Of a stretch of DNA of 64,000 nt, positions 33,424 to 41,597 are shown piece by piece. Both the position numbers and the translations under genes were made by a program. The notes under the pieces are model-generated. The model saw only the letters and a program-made list of their open reading frames with translations, was not told where the DNA came from and made no database searches. The stretch's first letter is position 1; each line of letters begins with the position of its first letter. The stretch comes from Bacteroides sp. (GTDB lineage Bacteria > Bacteroidota > Bacteroidia > Bacteroidales > Muribaculaceae). Location: assembly GCA_014801875.1 (NCBI GenBank), contig JAAVDJ010000037.1:1-64000 (forward strand), written 5' to 3'.

Positions 33424-35979
33424 TTAGAGTTTTCTCACTTTGAGACCGGCTAACGAACTGCTTCCTCCAAATCGGATGGATAGAGTGTCGTTGTCTACTT
33501 TAGTCGTGTAGCGACGTCGCACCATTGTCTTTGGTCCGGCTGTGTCTCCCGGACTGAAGTTGGATTCCACTTCCTTGCCGTTGATTTGGATATCCATCAT
33601 GCTCCATTCGGCGCCTGTCCCGGCATTGTGGCCAAGCATATAAGCCGATGCAACTGATGGTTTTCCCTGTTCTGCAAATAGAAGTTCCACTTCATAATTG
33701 CCCGGCTCAACCATAATCTTGTATTCCTCCACCCCCTGCAGTGCTCTTTGGAGAAGCGGCTGGTCAGCTGTAAGCAAAATTTCGTCTTGGGTCGTAACTC
33801 TTTTCCCTCCGGTGTGTCCATACAGTTTCCCTTCCCCAAATTCATAATCCGGAAGCCATACCATTCCGCTCTCATCCGATTGGAAATAGCAGTTTGAGCC
33901 GACATTTATCGCCAATTCATCTTTGTCGAGGTTGAAACGACCGTTTGCAGTATTGAATATCTCTGCCGTCACGCTTTTTGAATCGAGCAGTCTCCCTTCC
34001 CTATCAAAGACTTCGATGATATTTTTCCCATTGCTCAGATTTATATCGAATAAGCCGGTCCTGTTCTCCACAGGTCGTAAACCGTAGTCATTGCCGTTCA
34101 CTCTCATTGCTATTTCCGGAAGGTTTGTATAGACTTTTATCGGGCGTATAACATTTCCATCCGAATCAGGCACTTCCCGGCGGTAGCTCCAATCTTCGGT
34201 CGCGATATGTGCCACGGTGTCGTTGTCATGCCAATAAGCTCGGTAATAGTGATAGATATCCTTGGGAACCCTCCCGTTCGTGACCAACCCTTTGTTGTTG
34301 ATGTGAGGCATGGATTCGGCTCGTTTGGCGCTTGAAAAATCAATGAAATTCCAATGGGATGCACCTGCTACATAAGCGGAATCTTCAATCACGGGTAAGT
34401 AGTGTTCGAGATAATCCTGCTGATATTCCATGCTGAAGTCGAAAGGCTCCGGCTGAAGGGAATGAAGTCGGCGGTCTGAGCCGGCTCCATATTCGCTGAC
34501 TATAAGTCGATGTTCAGGATGTTCATTATGTTGGCGGCTGAGAAATTTCTCAAATTCATTCAGCTCCCCGCCATACCATCCTTGATATAGGTTCCACCCC
34601 TTTATGTCAGTAAGCTCTGAAAGCCCGGCCTCGTGGTAGACATCACTCCCATGAAATGCCATGGTCGTCATTCGTGTTGCATCCTCCTCACGCACCGCTT
34701 TTTCAAGCCGTTTGGCCAGACGTCGGGTGCGCTCATATGTTTCCTCCCGATTCTCTCCGGGAACTCTGAGCAGGATTTCATTCATATACCCCCACATCGC
34801 TATCGACGGGTGATTGTAATGGCGCTGAACCATCTCCCTTGCCATTATCTCCGCATTGTCGTCGAAATATTCTGTCTCCGGTACATAGTCTATGACGGGA
34901 ATCTCCTCCCAGACAATAAGACCCAGTCTGTCACACATCTCAAGAATGGCATCGTCTTGTGGATAATGACTGATGCGTAGGAAGTTGGCTCCCATGTCAT
35001 GAATCATTTTTATGTCCCGCCTGTGCATCTCATCTGTAAGCGCTATTCCCATCGGGGCTTGATCCTGATGCCGACACATACCTCTGAGTTTATACGGTTT
35101 TCCGTTCAGAAGGAATCTCCCCTCTGTGTCGAATCCGAAAGTTCTGAAGCCTGTGCTTGCCACGGTTTCATCCAACACCCTTCCGCCACTCACCAGTTTC
35201 ACCTCGACAGAATAGAGATTGGGCTCTTCCGGCGACCATAAATCGGGATTCCGAATGTCGTCTATTTTTAGGGTGAAGTCATTTGAAGACGAGGGATTGA
35301 TTGTCAGTTTGCGGCTCTTTTCAGCAATAGCTTTTCCGGAAGCGTCGAGTAAGACAGCCTCAATTTTCAAATCCCTTTTAATTGATGAAGTATTCTTGAT
35401 TTTTCCCTTCACATTGAGTTCCCAAAGCCCTTCTCCTCGTTTTTCATGCGTAATCTTGAATCCCTCGGCAGGTCCCTCTGTGAAATCAAGATAGACCGGA
35501 TCTGTGACGATGACCGACACATCACGGTATAGTCCCCCCATAAACGAGTAATCCGCTGAATAGGGTGGGACGGCCGGGTCGGAATTGTCTACCTCCACTC
35601 GGAGCTCATGGTCAAGACCGTCTGAAAGATAGGGTGTAATGTCAAGTATGTGTGACGAAAACCCTCCTACGTGGTTCCCGACTTCGATTCCGTCTATAAA
35701 GATTCTGGATTTGTAGGCAGCTCCGTCAAGCCGAAGGAAAATCCTTTTCCCTTCAGCCCCCTCAGGGGAATGGAGTACTCGCGTGTATGTTCCGTTTCCC
35801 CGGTAATATTCGGCCGAGCTGTAGGCATCGCTGTTCCATGAATGGGGGAGATGTACTGCTACTGTTTTGTCGTTTTGAGTGAATAGCCAGCTGTCGTTTA
35901 TGCTTTGAGTCTCTCTTCCCTCTGTCATGAAGGGGAATGAGAAAAACGTTGTTAGGAATAATCCTTTATAAAGCTTCAT
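33424..35979 (-). CDS. GH2 family glycosidase with C-terminal malectin domain
   Basis: An 851-residue periplasmic enzyme with a signal peptide (MKLYKGLFLTTFFSFPF). The GH2 sugar-binding domain (WLFTQNDKTVAVHLPHSWN), the immunoglobulin-like domain, and a TIM barrel with the acid/base Glu in AMWGYMNEI and the nucleophile Glu in LIVSEYGAGSD are visible. The last 170 residues, beginning LAINVGSNCYFQSDESG, form a malectin-like carbohydrate-binding domain ending SSLAGLKVRKL. HINNKGLVTNGR contains an NxKG sequence seen in beta-glucuronidases, but many beta-galactosidase-type GH2 enzymes share it, so specificity is open. The ATG at 35979 was chosen over 36267 because the extension crosses the promoter and the neighbouring transporter gene. 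Confidence 0.9.
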   Translation of the reverse strand: MKLYKGLFLTTFFSFPFMTEGRETQSINDSWLFTQNDKTVAVHLPHSWNSDAYSSAEYYRGNGTYTRVLHSPEGAEGKRIFLRLDGAAYKSRIFIDGIEVGNHVGGFSSHILDITPYLSDGLDHELRVEVDNSDPAVPPYSADYSFMGGLYRDVSVIVTDPVYLDFTEGPAEGFKITHEKRGEGLWELNVKGKIKNTSSIKRDLKIEAVLLDASGKAIAEKSRKLTINPSSSNDFTLKIDDIRNPDLWSPEEPNLYSVEVKLVSGGRVLDETVASTGFRTFGFDTEGRFLLNGKPYKLRGMCRHQDQAPMGIALTDEMHRRDIKMIHDMGANFLRISHYPQDDAILEMCDRLGLIVWEEIPVIDYVPETEYFDDNAEIMAREMVQRHYNHPSIAMWGYMNEILLRVPGENREETYERTRRLAKRLEKAVREEDATRMTTMAFHGSDVYHEAGLSELTDIKGWNLYQGWYGGELNEFEKFLSRQHNEHPEHRLIVSEYGAGSDRRLHSLQPEPFDFSMEYQQDYLEHYLPVIEDSAYVAGASHWNFIDFSSAKRAESMPHINNKGLVTNGRVPKDIYHYYRAYWHDNDTVAHIATEDWSYRREVPDSDGNVIRPIKVYTNLPEIAMRVNGNDYGLRPVENRTGLFDINLSNGKNIIEVFDREGRLLDSKSVTAEIFNTANGRFNLDKDELAINVGSNCYFQSDESGMVWLPDYEFGEGKLYGHTGGKRVTTQDEILLTADQPLLQRALQGVEEYKIMVEPGNYEVELLFAEQGKPSVASAYMLGHNAGTGAEWSMMDIQINGKEVESNFSPGDTAGPKTMVRRRYTTKVDNDTLSIRFGGSSSLAGLKVRKL

Positions 35980-36061
35980 GGTGTGAAAGGAAATGTTGGT
36001 TTGCGTTGCAAATCTACTAATTTTTTTTTGCAATTGCAACCCTGAAATTCCTTTCACACCA
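35979..36061 (-). promoter_or_regulatory. Promoter of GH2-lyase operon bracketed by a 14-bp inverted repeat
   Basis: On the minus strand TTG (36037-36039), 20 bp, TAGATTTG (36009-36016). The -33 box lies in the perfect palindrome TTGCAATTGCAA (36028-36039). Outside, TGGTGTGAAAGGAA at 35979-35992 (touching the GH2 start codon) is the exact inverse of 36048-36061. The arms sit near +10 to +24 and -46 to -59, a layout suited to two operator half-sites or a looping regulator. Confidence 0.65.
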
Positions 36062-36068
36062 CAGAATA

Positions 36069-36104
36069 AAATAAACAAGTCCGTAAAAAGTTTAAACAAA
36101 TTCA
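36069..36104. repeat. Copy of the MITE-like terminal sequence
   Basis: AAATAAACAAGTCCGTAAAA and the following TTTAAACAAATTC match the inverse of 8498-8533 at 31 of 36 positions. It lies between the transporter stop and the GH2 promoter. Confidence 0.55.
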
Positions 36105-36107
36105 ATT

Positions 36108-37814
36108 TTACATACTTGTCACGAGCACAAGCACAATGCCGAATATAATCAGCAATGTGTTGGAGACAGCATAGGTGATTGTGTATCCCAATGCCGGAAC
36201 CGTGCTTCCGAGGCGCTCTTGCACTGCGCCAAGTCCCGCGGTTGTCTTTCTTGCTCCCGCGCAACATCCCAAGGTGACAGCCGGATGAAATTTGAAAATC
36301 TTATGTCCTATCAGAATGGCCAGGAATAACGGAACAAGTGTCACGATCAGACCTGCAACGAAAATTTTTGGCCCGACTTCATCAAAAGCACTTACGAACG
36401 ATGGTCCGGAGGCTATGCCGATCACTGCGATATACATATTCAATCCGAGATTGTTGAAAACCCACAACGATGCTTTGGGTATCGCTCCGAAAACTGGGCG
36501 TTTTGATCTTAGCCAACCAAGCAAGAGGCCTGAAACCAAGGCGCCTCCACTCGCCCCTAAACTTATTGAGACGGCTCCAATCTTGATGGCTATCGCTCCC
36601 AAAAGACCCCCTAAAAGTATGCCAAGACCGATAAATACAAAATCCGTTGCAAGTGTCTTCGGATCTGCATACCCTATCTCTTTCGATGCGCGATCCAGGT
36701 ATTTTTTTATCCCTACAAGCTCTACTATGTCTCCCGGTTTAACTACTGCACCGTCAAGGGGATTGATGGCTACGTCTTCTCTTACTATCTTCTTTATGTC
36801 GACCCCCTCCATCCAGGGATAGGTCATGAGTTCACGTACTGTGATTTCTTTAAACTTCTTCGATACTGTCACATCTACGTCTTCTACCGCGAAAGACAGG
36901 ATATCTATTCCGGCCACTTCCTTCCCAAACCAGTCATAATCACCTACGATCATTTCTCGCCGGGCAGCTATGGCAACAATATCTCCTTTCTCGATTGTCA
37001 ACCCTTTGTCTGTGACGTCTATGACTGTGTCGTCTTTGCTTCTTTTAATGCGTTCTACTGTCACTCTTTTCCCCATCTTTTGGAAATATTCCTCCAGTAC
37101 TTTAACGCTGCGTGCGGTTGTCATCCAGCTCCCTGTCGCTGTGAAGGCGCGGAATGCAATCGGTCTGCATGCATTGAAGCTCGCCGGACTGCTGTTGGAG
37201 GTTCCCTGACTGAGTGTCTTTTCAAGTTCCCTCGTCATTGCCTTTACTTTATCTATTCCCCCCATCATGGCCGGACCCACATACCCTAACAGCCAGACTG
37301 CTCCGAGGGTGCCGAAGACATAGGTCATCGCATAGCACACCGGTATGGCAGCTGTCATGTTCTTTATCAGTTCCGGGTCGGCTGTGAGGGAATTGACTGT
37401 GTCTTCACCGGCTCCGACCACCGGTGAAGCCGTGGATGCTCCGGCCATCATTCCTACTGCTTGCCCGGGATTCAACCCGAACAGATAAGACACAAGGATG
37501 GACACTCCGAGTATCAACACACATACCACTACTGCAAAAATCACCTCTTTCAATCCTTCTCCCTTGAGTGATTTAAAAAATTGAGGCCCCACACTGTAGC
37601 CGATGCAGAATAGAAACAGAAGGAAAGATACTGTCTTCAGTGGTCCCCCTACTGAAATGTCAAGCTGCCCTACTAACACCCCGACAATCAACACTGCCGT
37701 GACTGTGCCTAAGGCTATCCCTTTGAATTTTAACTTGCCGAGCCAGAACCCGATGCCGATGGTGAGAAACACGGCCAATGCGGGGGTGTGTCTCAATGCT
37801 TCTACAAACCACAT
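36108..37814 (-). CDS. AspT/YidE-YbjL family transporter with two RCK-C domains
   Basis: A 568-residue membrane protein. Two hydrophobic halves, residues about 8-180 and 385-568, each contain the AspT-YidE-YbjL duplication pattern (GVLVGQLDISVGG; GLLGAIAIKIGAVSISLGASGGALVSGLLLGW). Between them lie two TrkA-C/RCK-C regulatory domains, the first ending in DKGLTIEKGDIVAIAARREM and the second in GAVVKPGDIVELVGIKKYL. The archetype AspT exchanges aspartate for alanine; most homologues have no proven substrate, so antiporter activity is only inferred. It is upstream of the GH2-lyase pair on the same strand, but that pair has its own promoter. Confidence 0.85.
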   Translation of the reverse strand: MWFVEALRHTPALAVFLTIGIGFWLGKLKFKGIALGTVTAVLIVGVLVGQLDISVGGPLKTVSFLLFLFCIGYSVGPQFFKSLKGEGLKEVIFAVVVCVLILGVSILVSYLFGLNPGQAVGMMAGASTASPVVGAGEDTVNSLTADPELIKNMTAAIPVCYAMTYVFGTLGAVWLLGYVGPAMMGGIDKVKAMTRELEKTLSQGTSNSSPASFNACRPIAFRAFTATGSWMTTARSVKVLEEYFQKMGKRVTVERIKRSKDDTVIDVTDKGLTIEKGDIVAIAARREMIVGDYDWFGKEVAGIDILSFAVEDVDVTVSKKFKEITVRELMTYPWMEGVDIKKIVREDVAINPLDGAVVKPGDIVELVGIKKYLDRASKEIGYADPKTLATDFVFIGLGILLGGLLGAIAIKIGAVSISLGASGGALVSGLLLGWLRSKRPVFGAIPKASLWVFNNLGLNMYIAVIGIASGPSFVSAFDEVGPKIFVAGLIVTLVPLFLAILIGHKIFKFHPAVTLGCCAGARKTTAGLGAVQERLGSTVPALGYTITYAVSNTLLIIFGIVLVLVTSM

Positions 37815-37835
37815 ATTTTTAAGTTTAGTTAGGAG

Positions 37836-37859
37836 GTAGGGGGAATCGTAAACCCCTAC
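37836..37859. other. Leader hairpin of the AspT-type transporter gene
   Basis: GTAGGGG pairs with CCCCTAC around GGAATCGTAAA, about 22-45 bp upstream of the start. It is probably within the 5' leader; a function is not evident. Confidence 0.35.
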
Positions 37860-38041
37860 TTATATTTCTTTAACAAATTATCCGCTAACCTTGTTTAAAT
37901 GCCTGTTTCTTACCTCAAAAAATATTTTAAGATTATTATAACCGTTTCCCACAGTTCCTTTCCGGATAATATGCTTTCCACGCCCCTTATTTTCTAATCC
38001 TTCGCAAATTGAAGAGACTATTCTTTGACCACTCCGACTAA

Positions 38042-38077
38042 CACCGGGAAGACCCGCACTCTGTGCGAGCCACATCG
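38042..38077. repeat. REP-like palindromic repeat, copy 1
   Basis: This 36-nt sequence containing CCCGCACTCTGTGCGAGCC matches 55245-55280 at 31 of 36 positions. Both fold as CGCAC-NNN-GTGCG. The surrounding 628-bp intergenic region (37815-38442) holds no ORF with protein character. Confidence 0.6.
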
Positions 38078-38377
38078 AGAAACCATGGAAACCACCCAAT
38101 CTGCTGCAATTTTCTACGGGTCACACCTTAATATGTTAAGATTATTTAAATTCTCAGGGGAGATAGAGAAATTAATTAAAATAATATTAATTTTGCAATA
38201 TCAGGTAAAACAAGTAGTTGTTCAAATTAAATGCATTATCAATTGTGCATTATGCATTACCACCTAACGATTGCGCAAACTGTTGCTTGTATTCGAGAAT
38301 TTATTTTAAAGTTTTGGATTTGAGGCAACGGTGATTTCTCCCTTTTCTATTATAAAGATGATTGTGGATATTATAGC
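38078..38377. other. AT-rich intergenic region upstream of the serpin gene
   Basis: About 300 bp with no gene I can support. It contains a degenerate CATTATCAATTGTGCATTATGCATTA stretch (38231 onward) made of short repeats of GCATTA and an AT-rich run, but no consensus promoter. Confidence 0.4.
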
Positions 38378-38400
38378 TAACAGTAAATTATATACTGTTA
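38378..38400. promoter_or_regulatory. Operator-like inverted repeat upstream of serpin gene
   Basis: TAACAGTA, 7 nt, TACTGTTA: an 8-bp perfect inverted repeat 43 bp upstream of the serpin ATG. Spacing and size fit a dimeric regulator site. No matching regulator is adjacent. Confidence 0.5.
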
Positions 38401-38442
38401 TGAATTAGTTTCTTTTAAAATCAAATTCTTAAATAACATCTT

Positions 38443-39735
38443 ATGAAAATTTCGTTTGGATATTTCGCTACATTGCTCTCTTTGATGAGTATTTTTTCAG
38501 CTTGTCAGGATGACGTAAACGATGTGATAGACAATAATCAGGAACCTGTCGATGAGCAGTTTGTCCTGAAGGAGAAGTCGGATATTCAGATAAGTGAGGC
38601 TCAGAAGAAGATGGTGGCCGGGCAGGAAAGCTTTGCCTTGAATTGTTTTCAAAGCCTTCTTGATTCTCAAAAGGGCAACTTTGCCTTTTCTCCTTTGAGC
38701 CTTTCAATGCTTCTTTCAATGACCGCTAACGGTGCGGAGGAAACAGCACGTCAGGAAATAGCCAGGGTCTTGGGTGATCCCGACGGGAATATTGAGAATT
38801 TGAATGCACTGAATAAGAAACTTGCTGAAGAACTTGTCAATCTCGATAATTCCGCCCAACTTGGTTTCGTAAATGCCGGATGGTGTAACCTTCCATATCA
38901 ATTTGCCCCGGCTTTTGAGAGTAAGACTTCGGAAGATTATTCCGCCTCTCTCAAATCAATGGACTTCTCTTCATCATCAGCGCTGGCAGAACTCAACAGA
39001 TGGTTTGATGAGGCAACTCATGGGCTCGTGCCGGAAATGTATAAGACAATGCCGGGTGGTGACTTGATTCTTTCAAACACTTCATACTTCAAAGGAGCGT
39101 GGACTCTTCCGTTTGATAAATCTCTTACAAGGCAGGAGGATTTCCTTAATGCCGATGGTTCGCTTTCCAAAGTTGATATGATGCAATTGAAGCACGGGAA
39201 TCTTTACTATTTCCATTCCAACGAGTGTGACATGGTTCACCTCCCATTCGGTAATGAAGCTTTCTCTGCATATTTTTTCATGCCACATGGTGATATGGAT
39301 CTGGAGATGATTAAAGACCTTCTGAGTTATGAAAATAGGCAAATTCTGGCAACGGCGGAAAAATTCAAGACTGATAAATTCTTTTTCGATAATAAACTCG
39401 AAGTCAATTTGCCGAAATTTAAGGTGGATTGTATGCTCGAGAATATGAAGGATGTCGTGTTGAATGCAGGAGTCAAGGAGCTGTTTGATTCTCCTATTTC
39501 CGGAATTTTGGATGGCACGAACACCGCAATTAACCTCATTCATCAAAAAAATGTTTTTCAGATTGATGAGGATGGAGCCGAGGGAGCCTCAATCTCGAAT
39601 GGGATTCTTAACACTGTTGACTTTTCAGGTGTGGTAAGAGTGCCTAAGATCACTTTTGATAAGCCCTTCTTCTTCATGATTGATGAAGCAAGCACAGGCA
39701 GTATCCTCTTTATGGGTTTCGTAAGAAACTTTTAA
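38443..39735 (+). CDS. Serpin-family protease inhibitor, predicted lipoprotein
   Basis: A 430-residue serpin. The N-terminal hydrophobic segment ends in SIFSACQDD, a lipobox with Cys near residue 21, so the protein should be lipid-anchored on the cell envelope. Serpin motifs include NFAFSPLSLSMLLSMTANGA, ILSNTSYFKGAWTLPFD and the C-terminal DKPFFFMIDEASTGSILFMG. The reactive-loop hinge EDGAEGASIS has the small residues expected of an inhibitory serpin; the bond cleaved would lie around ILNTVDFSG, suggesting an elastase-like target, but that is a guess. It is convergent with hipA and ends at a strong hairpin. Confidence 0.93.
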   Translation: MKISFGYFATLLSLMSIFSACQDDVNDVIDNNQEPVDEQFVLKEKSDIQISEAQKKMVAGQESFALNCFQSLLDSQKGNFAFSPLSLSMLLSMTANGAEETARQEIARVLGDPDGNIENLNALNKKLAEELVNLDNSAQLGFVNAGWCNLPYQFAPAFESKTSEDYSASLKSMDFSSSSALAELNRWFDEATHGLVPEMYKTMPGGDLILSNTSYFKGAWTLPFDKSLTRQEDFLNADGSLSKVDMMQLKHGNLYYFHSNECDMVHLPFGNEAFSAYFFMPHGDMDLEMIKDLLSYENRQILATAEKFKTDKFFFDNKLEVNLPKFKVDCMLENMKDVVLNAGVKELFDSPISGILDGTNTAINLIHQKNVFQIDEDGAEGASISNGILNTVDFSGVVRVPKITFDKPFFFMIDEASTGSILFMGFVRNF

Positions 39736-39785
39736 ATTTATGATATAAGCTTGCGGCCTCGCCAGAGGTTGCAGGTTTGATAAAT

Positions 39786-39819
39786 AAGAAGCCACGGTTG
39801 CCGGAAACCGTGGCTTCTT
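39786..39819. terminator. Terminator after serpin gene (copy 1 of a duplicated hairpin)
   Basis: AAGAAGCCACGGTT pairs perfectly with AACCGTGGCTTCTT. Its left arm and loop, GAAGCCACGGTTGCCG, recur at 41513-41528 in the terminator on the other side of hipBA. Confidence 0.9.
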
Positions 39820-39912
39820 GTGTGTGTTCGCCCGACATGGGCATTATTGTATTAGCCTACTTTAGTTGAATATTGCTTAGCGAATGAGATTTTTATCGAA
39901 TCCACATAACCA

Positions 39913-41040
39913 TTATTCTTTTATATCATATCGAGACAATTCCGTGCAGCCGAAACGGACTTCCTCAATTAGTTCCCGGCATCTATCCTCCGAAAGTTTG
40001 ATTTTCTTGCCGACAGCAATGAAATCAGACAGCCGGGGATATCCGGTGCCGTTGACGGAGGTAGCGTGTTCTCCGTTATAGCCTCCTGTGCAAAGGGTAA
40101 GATCGTATGCAGGAGCAAGTCGCCACCTCCAAATCTTCTGATCATTATCCTTGACAACATAGAAACTGAAATTCTTGCAATGGTCATCTTTGTTATCAGT
40201 GAGATAATTGAACAGCATTCTGCGATACATCTGCTCGACATCCTCGCGACTTTGAGTTATATATCCTGTCAATGCGAGTAAATTTGAATAATCCATAAAC
40301 GGATCACGGAGTGAAATGCACATCAATCCTCCGGCAGTGGCAGTATGAATTCGGTTTCCATTATCGTCGATGTCGAACCGCCGGGACGTGAAATATCGTC
40401 CATTGACAAGCCGGAAGTCAGGTATAATAATACCACATTTTCGTGCTACCTCATTATACCGTGCTTCTTGCAGTCCGATATCCTTTGGATCGTATGTGTG
40501 ACGGACTTTAACTATCCAGTGTCCCGCCTCATCAGAGAATACAGCTTTTGGTCTTGCACCTCCACTATTACCACTATTGTAGAGAAGTAGTCCGGCATCT
40601 TTATCCTGCTGTTCCTTAAGAACTTCGAGTGCAATCTCCTGAAGCTGGTCAAAATCTGTTACAGATTCCTCTTGCTCAAGGAACACGGCAGGGGAATAAG
40701 TCAAGGCTCCCATACCATTGTCGCCAACTAATGCAAGCCTGTCGAGAGAAGATAGATCTGCATCGTTAATTCCTTTGCAGAGTAATGCTTTATGAAGAAG
40801 ATAACGACCATAACCATCGGGTAGACTGTCTTCAAAGACACCGAAATTTCCATAAAACGGTTGTGGTTTGGCAATGAAAACACCTGATTTCAACGGTAGT
40901 TCAAGCGGTGAAATGCTGAATCCGTCGGCAAGCCACGATTTATCATACTCAAAGACGTTCAGGCGATTATCAGGAGTAAGTGAAAGTACTCCTACAGGTC
41001 GCCCATGAAAAAGGATCTTAAGTTTTTCAGTCTTCTTCAT
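39913..41040 (-). CDS. hipA: HipA-family serine/threonine kinase toxin
   Basis: A 375-residue single-chain HipA. The N-terminal HipA-N1 domain is present (KILFHGRPVGVLSLTPDNRL, PFYGNFGVFEDSLPDGYG). The kinase core shows the Gly-rich loop NSGGARPKAVF with HWIVKVRH, the catalytic loop NYLTDNKDDHCKNFSFY and the metal Asp in APAYDLT. HipA kinases phosphorylate aminoacyl-tRNA synthetases and similar targets; the target here is unknown. It is shorter than the E. coli protein (about 440) but has all core motifs. Its ATG overlaps the HipB stop by 4 nt. The module is flanked by repeated terminators, suggesting insertion. Confidence 0.9.
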   Translation of the reverse strand: MKKTEKLKILFHGRPVGVLSLTPDNRLNVFEYDKSWLADGFSISPLELPLKSGVFIAKPQPFYGNFGVFEDSLPDGYGRYLLHKALLCKGINDADLSSLDRLALVGDNGMGALTYSPAVFLEQEESVTDFDQLQEIALEVLKEQQDKDAGLLLYNSGNSGGARPKAVFSDEAGHWIVKVRHTYDPKDIGLQEARYNEVARKCGIIIPDFRLVNGRYFTSRRFDIDDNGNRIHTATAGGLMCISLRDPFMDYSNLLALTGYITQSREDVEQMYRRMLFNYLTDNKDDHCKNFSFYVVKDNDQKIWRWRLAPAYDLTLCTGGYNGEHATSVNGTGYPRLSDFIAVGKKIKLSEDRCRELIEEVRFGCTELSRYDIKE

Positions 41041-41345
41041 ACCTTATTACGTTTAATGTAAGCCCTCTTGTCATTACTTTTCTGACGAATCAAATCGAGT
41101 TCTTCAATTGTGTTAAACTTTGGAGCAGAAAAGAGCTCCTTTATCTCAGAAGTGTATCCCAGTGCCATAGCAAGTTTAATCAACGATTCAAATGCAATAA
41201 GACCTTTCTGTTCAAAGCGTGCTACGGTGGATAATGGCACTCCTGACAGCTCAGCAATGCGCTGTCGGGTAATATTCTTCTCAACTCTACGCTTGCGGAA
41301 ATTCTCGGCAACCTGCATCATGATATCGTCACAATTATCGAGCAT
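41037..41345 (-). CDS. hipB: HipB-like HTH antitoxin
   Basis: A 102-residue protein with a helix-turn-helix, ENFRKRRVEKNITRQRIAELSGVPLSTVARFEQKG, followed by LIKLAMALGY, the standard Cro/C1 pattern of HipB. It would bind its own promoter and HipA. The promoter at 41418-41447 puts the transcript start near 41411, excluding the ORF-track start at 41498. Remaining candidates are the ATG at 41345 (MLDNCDDIMMQVAENF, the best length match) and 41396 (adding MYINSNSNNIL). It overlaps hipA by 4 nt. Confidence 0.85.
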   Translation of the reverse strand: MLDNCDDIMMQVAENFRKRRVEKNITRQRIAELSGVPLSTVARFEQKGLIAFESLIKLAMALGYTSEIKELFSAPKFNTIEELDLIRQKSNDKRAYIKRNKV

Positions 41346-41401
41346 AAAACTATCTAATACAGATAATATATTATTACTATTGCTGTTTATATACATAATA
41401 C

Positions 41402-41447
41402 TATTAATATAATGATACAAAGATAATATATTAATATGATATAACAA
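41402..41447 (-). promoter_or_regulatory. hipBA promoter with flanking repeated AT-rich sites
   Basis: On the minus strand TTG, 19 bp, TATCTTTG. TATTAATATAATGATA at 41402-41417 and TATTAATATGATATA at about 41430-41444 are near-direct repeats on both sides of the -7 box, plausible HipB operators. Confidence 0.6.
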
Positions 41448-41511
41448 AACGTTCCGAATTTTGTAAATCCCCGTCATTCTTTCAAGTGCTTTTTTCATTA
41501 CGAGATAAGAA

Positions 41512-41549
41512 AGAAGCCACGGTTGCCGTTCTCGGGCTGCGTGGCTTCT
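41512..41549 (-). terminator. Terminator after pepO (copy 2 of the duplicated hairpin)
   Basis: AGAAGCCACG pairs with CGTGGCTTCT. It contains the same GAAGCCACGGTTGCCG (41513-41528) as the terminator at 39786-39819 but a different right half, and lies between pepO and the hipBA promoter. Confidence 0.8.
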
Positions 41550-41597
41550 CCTTTTTATTCAGAGTCTTATGACTCGATTGTATCTTTTTTTTAATAT

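Noticed and set aside
34260-34320. NNKG as proof that the GH2 enzyme is a beta-glucuronidase
   Set aside because: Many Bacteroides GH2 enzymes of other specificity carry a similar N-x-K-G-L-V segment, so it is not diagnostic.
33424-36267. 947-residue ORF as the GH2 protein
   Set aside because: The first 96 residues cross the promoter and inverted repeat and lack GH2 character; the signal peptide starts at 35979.
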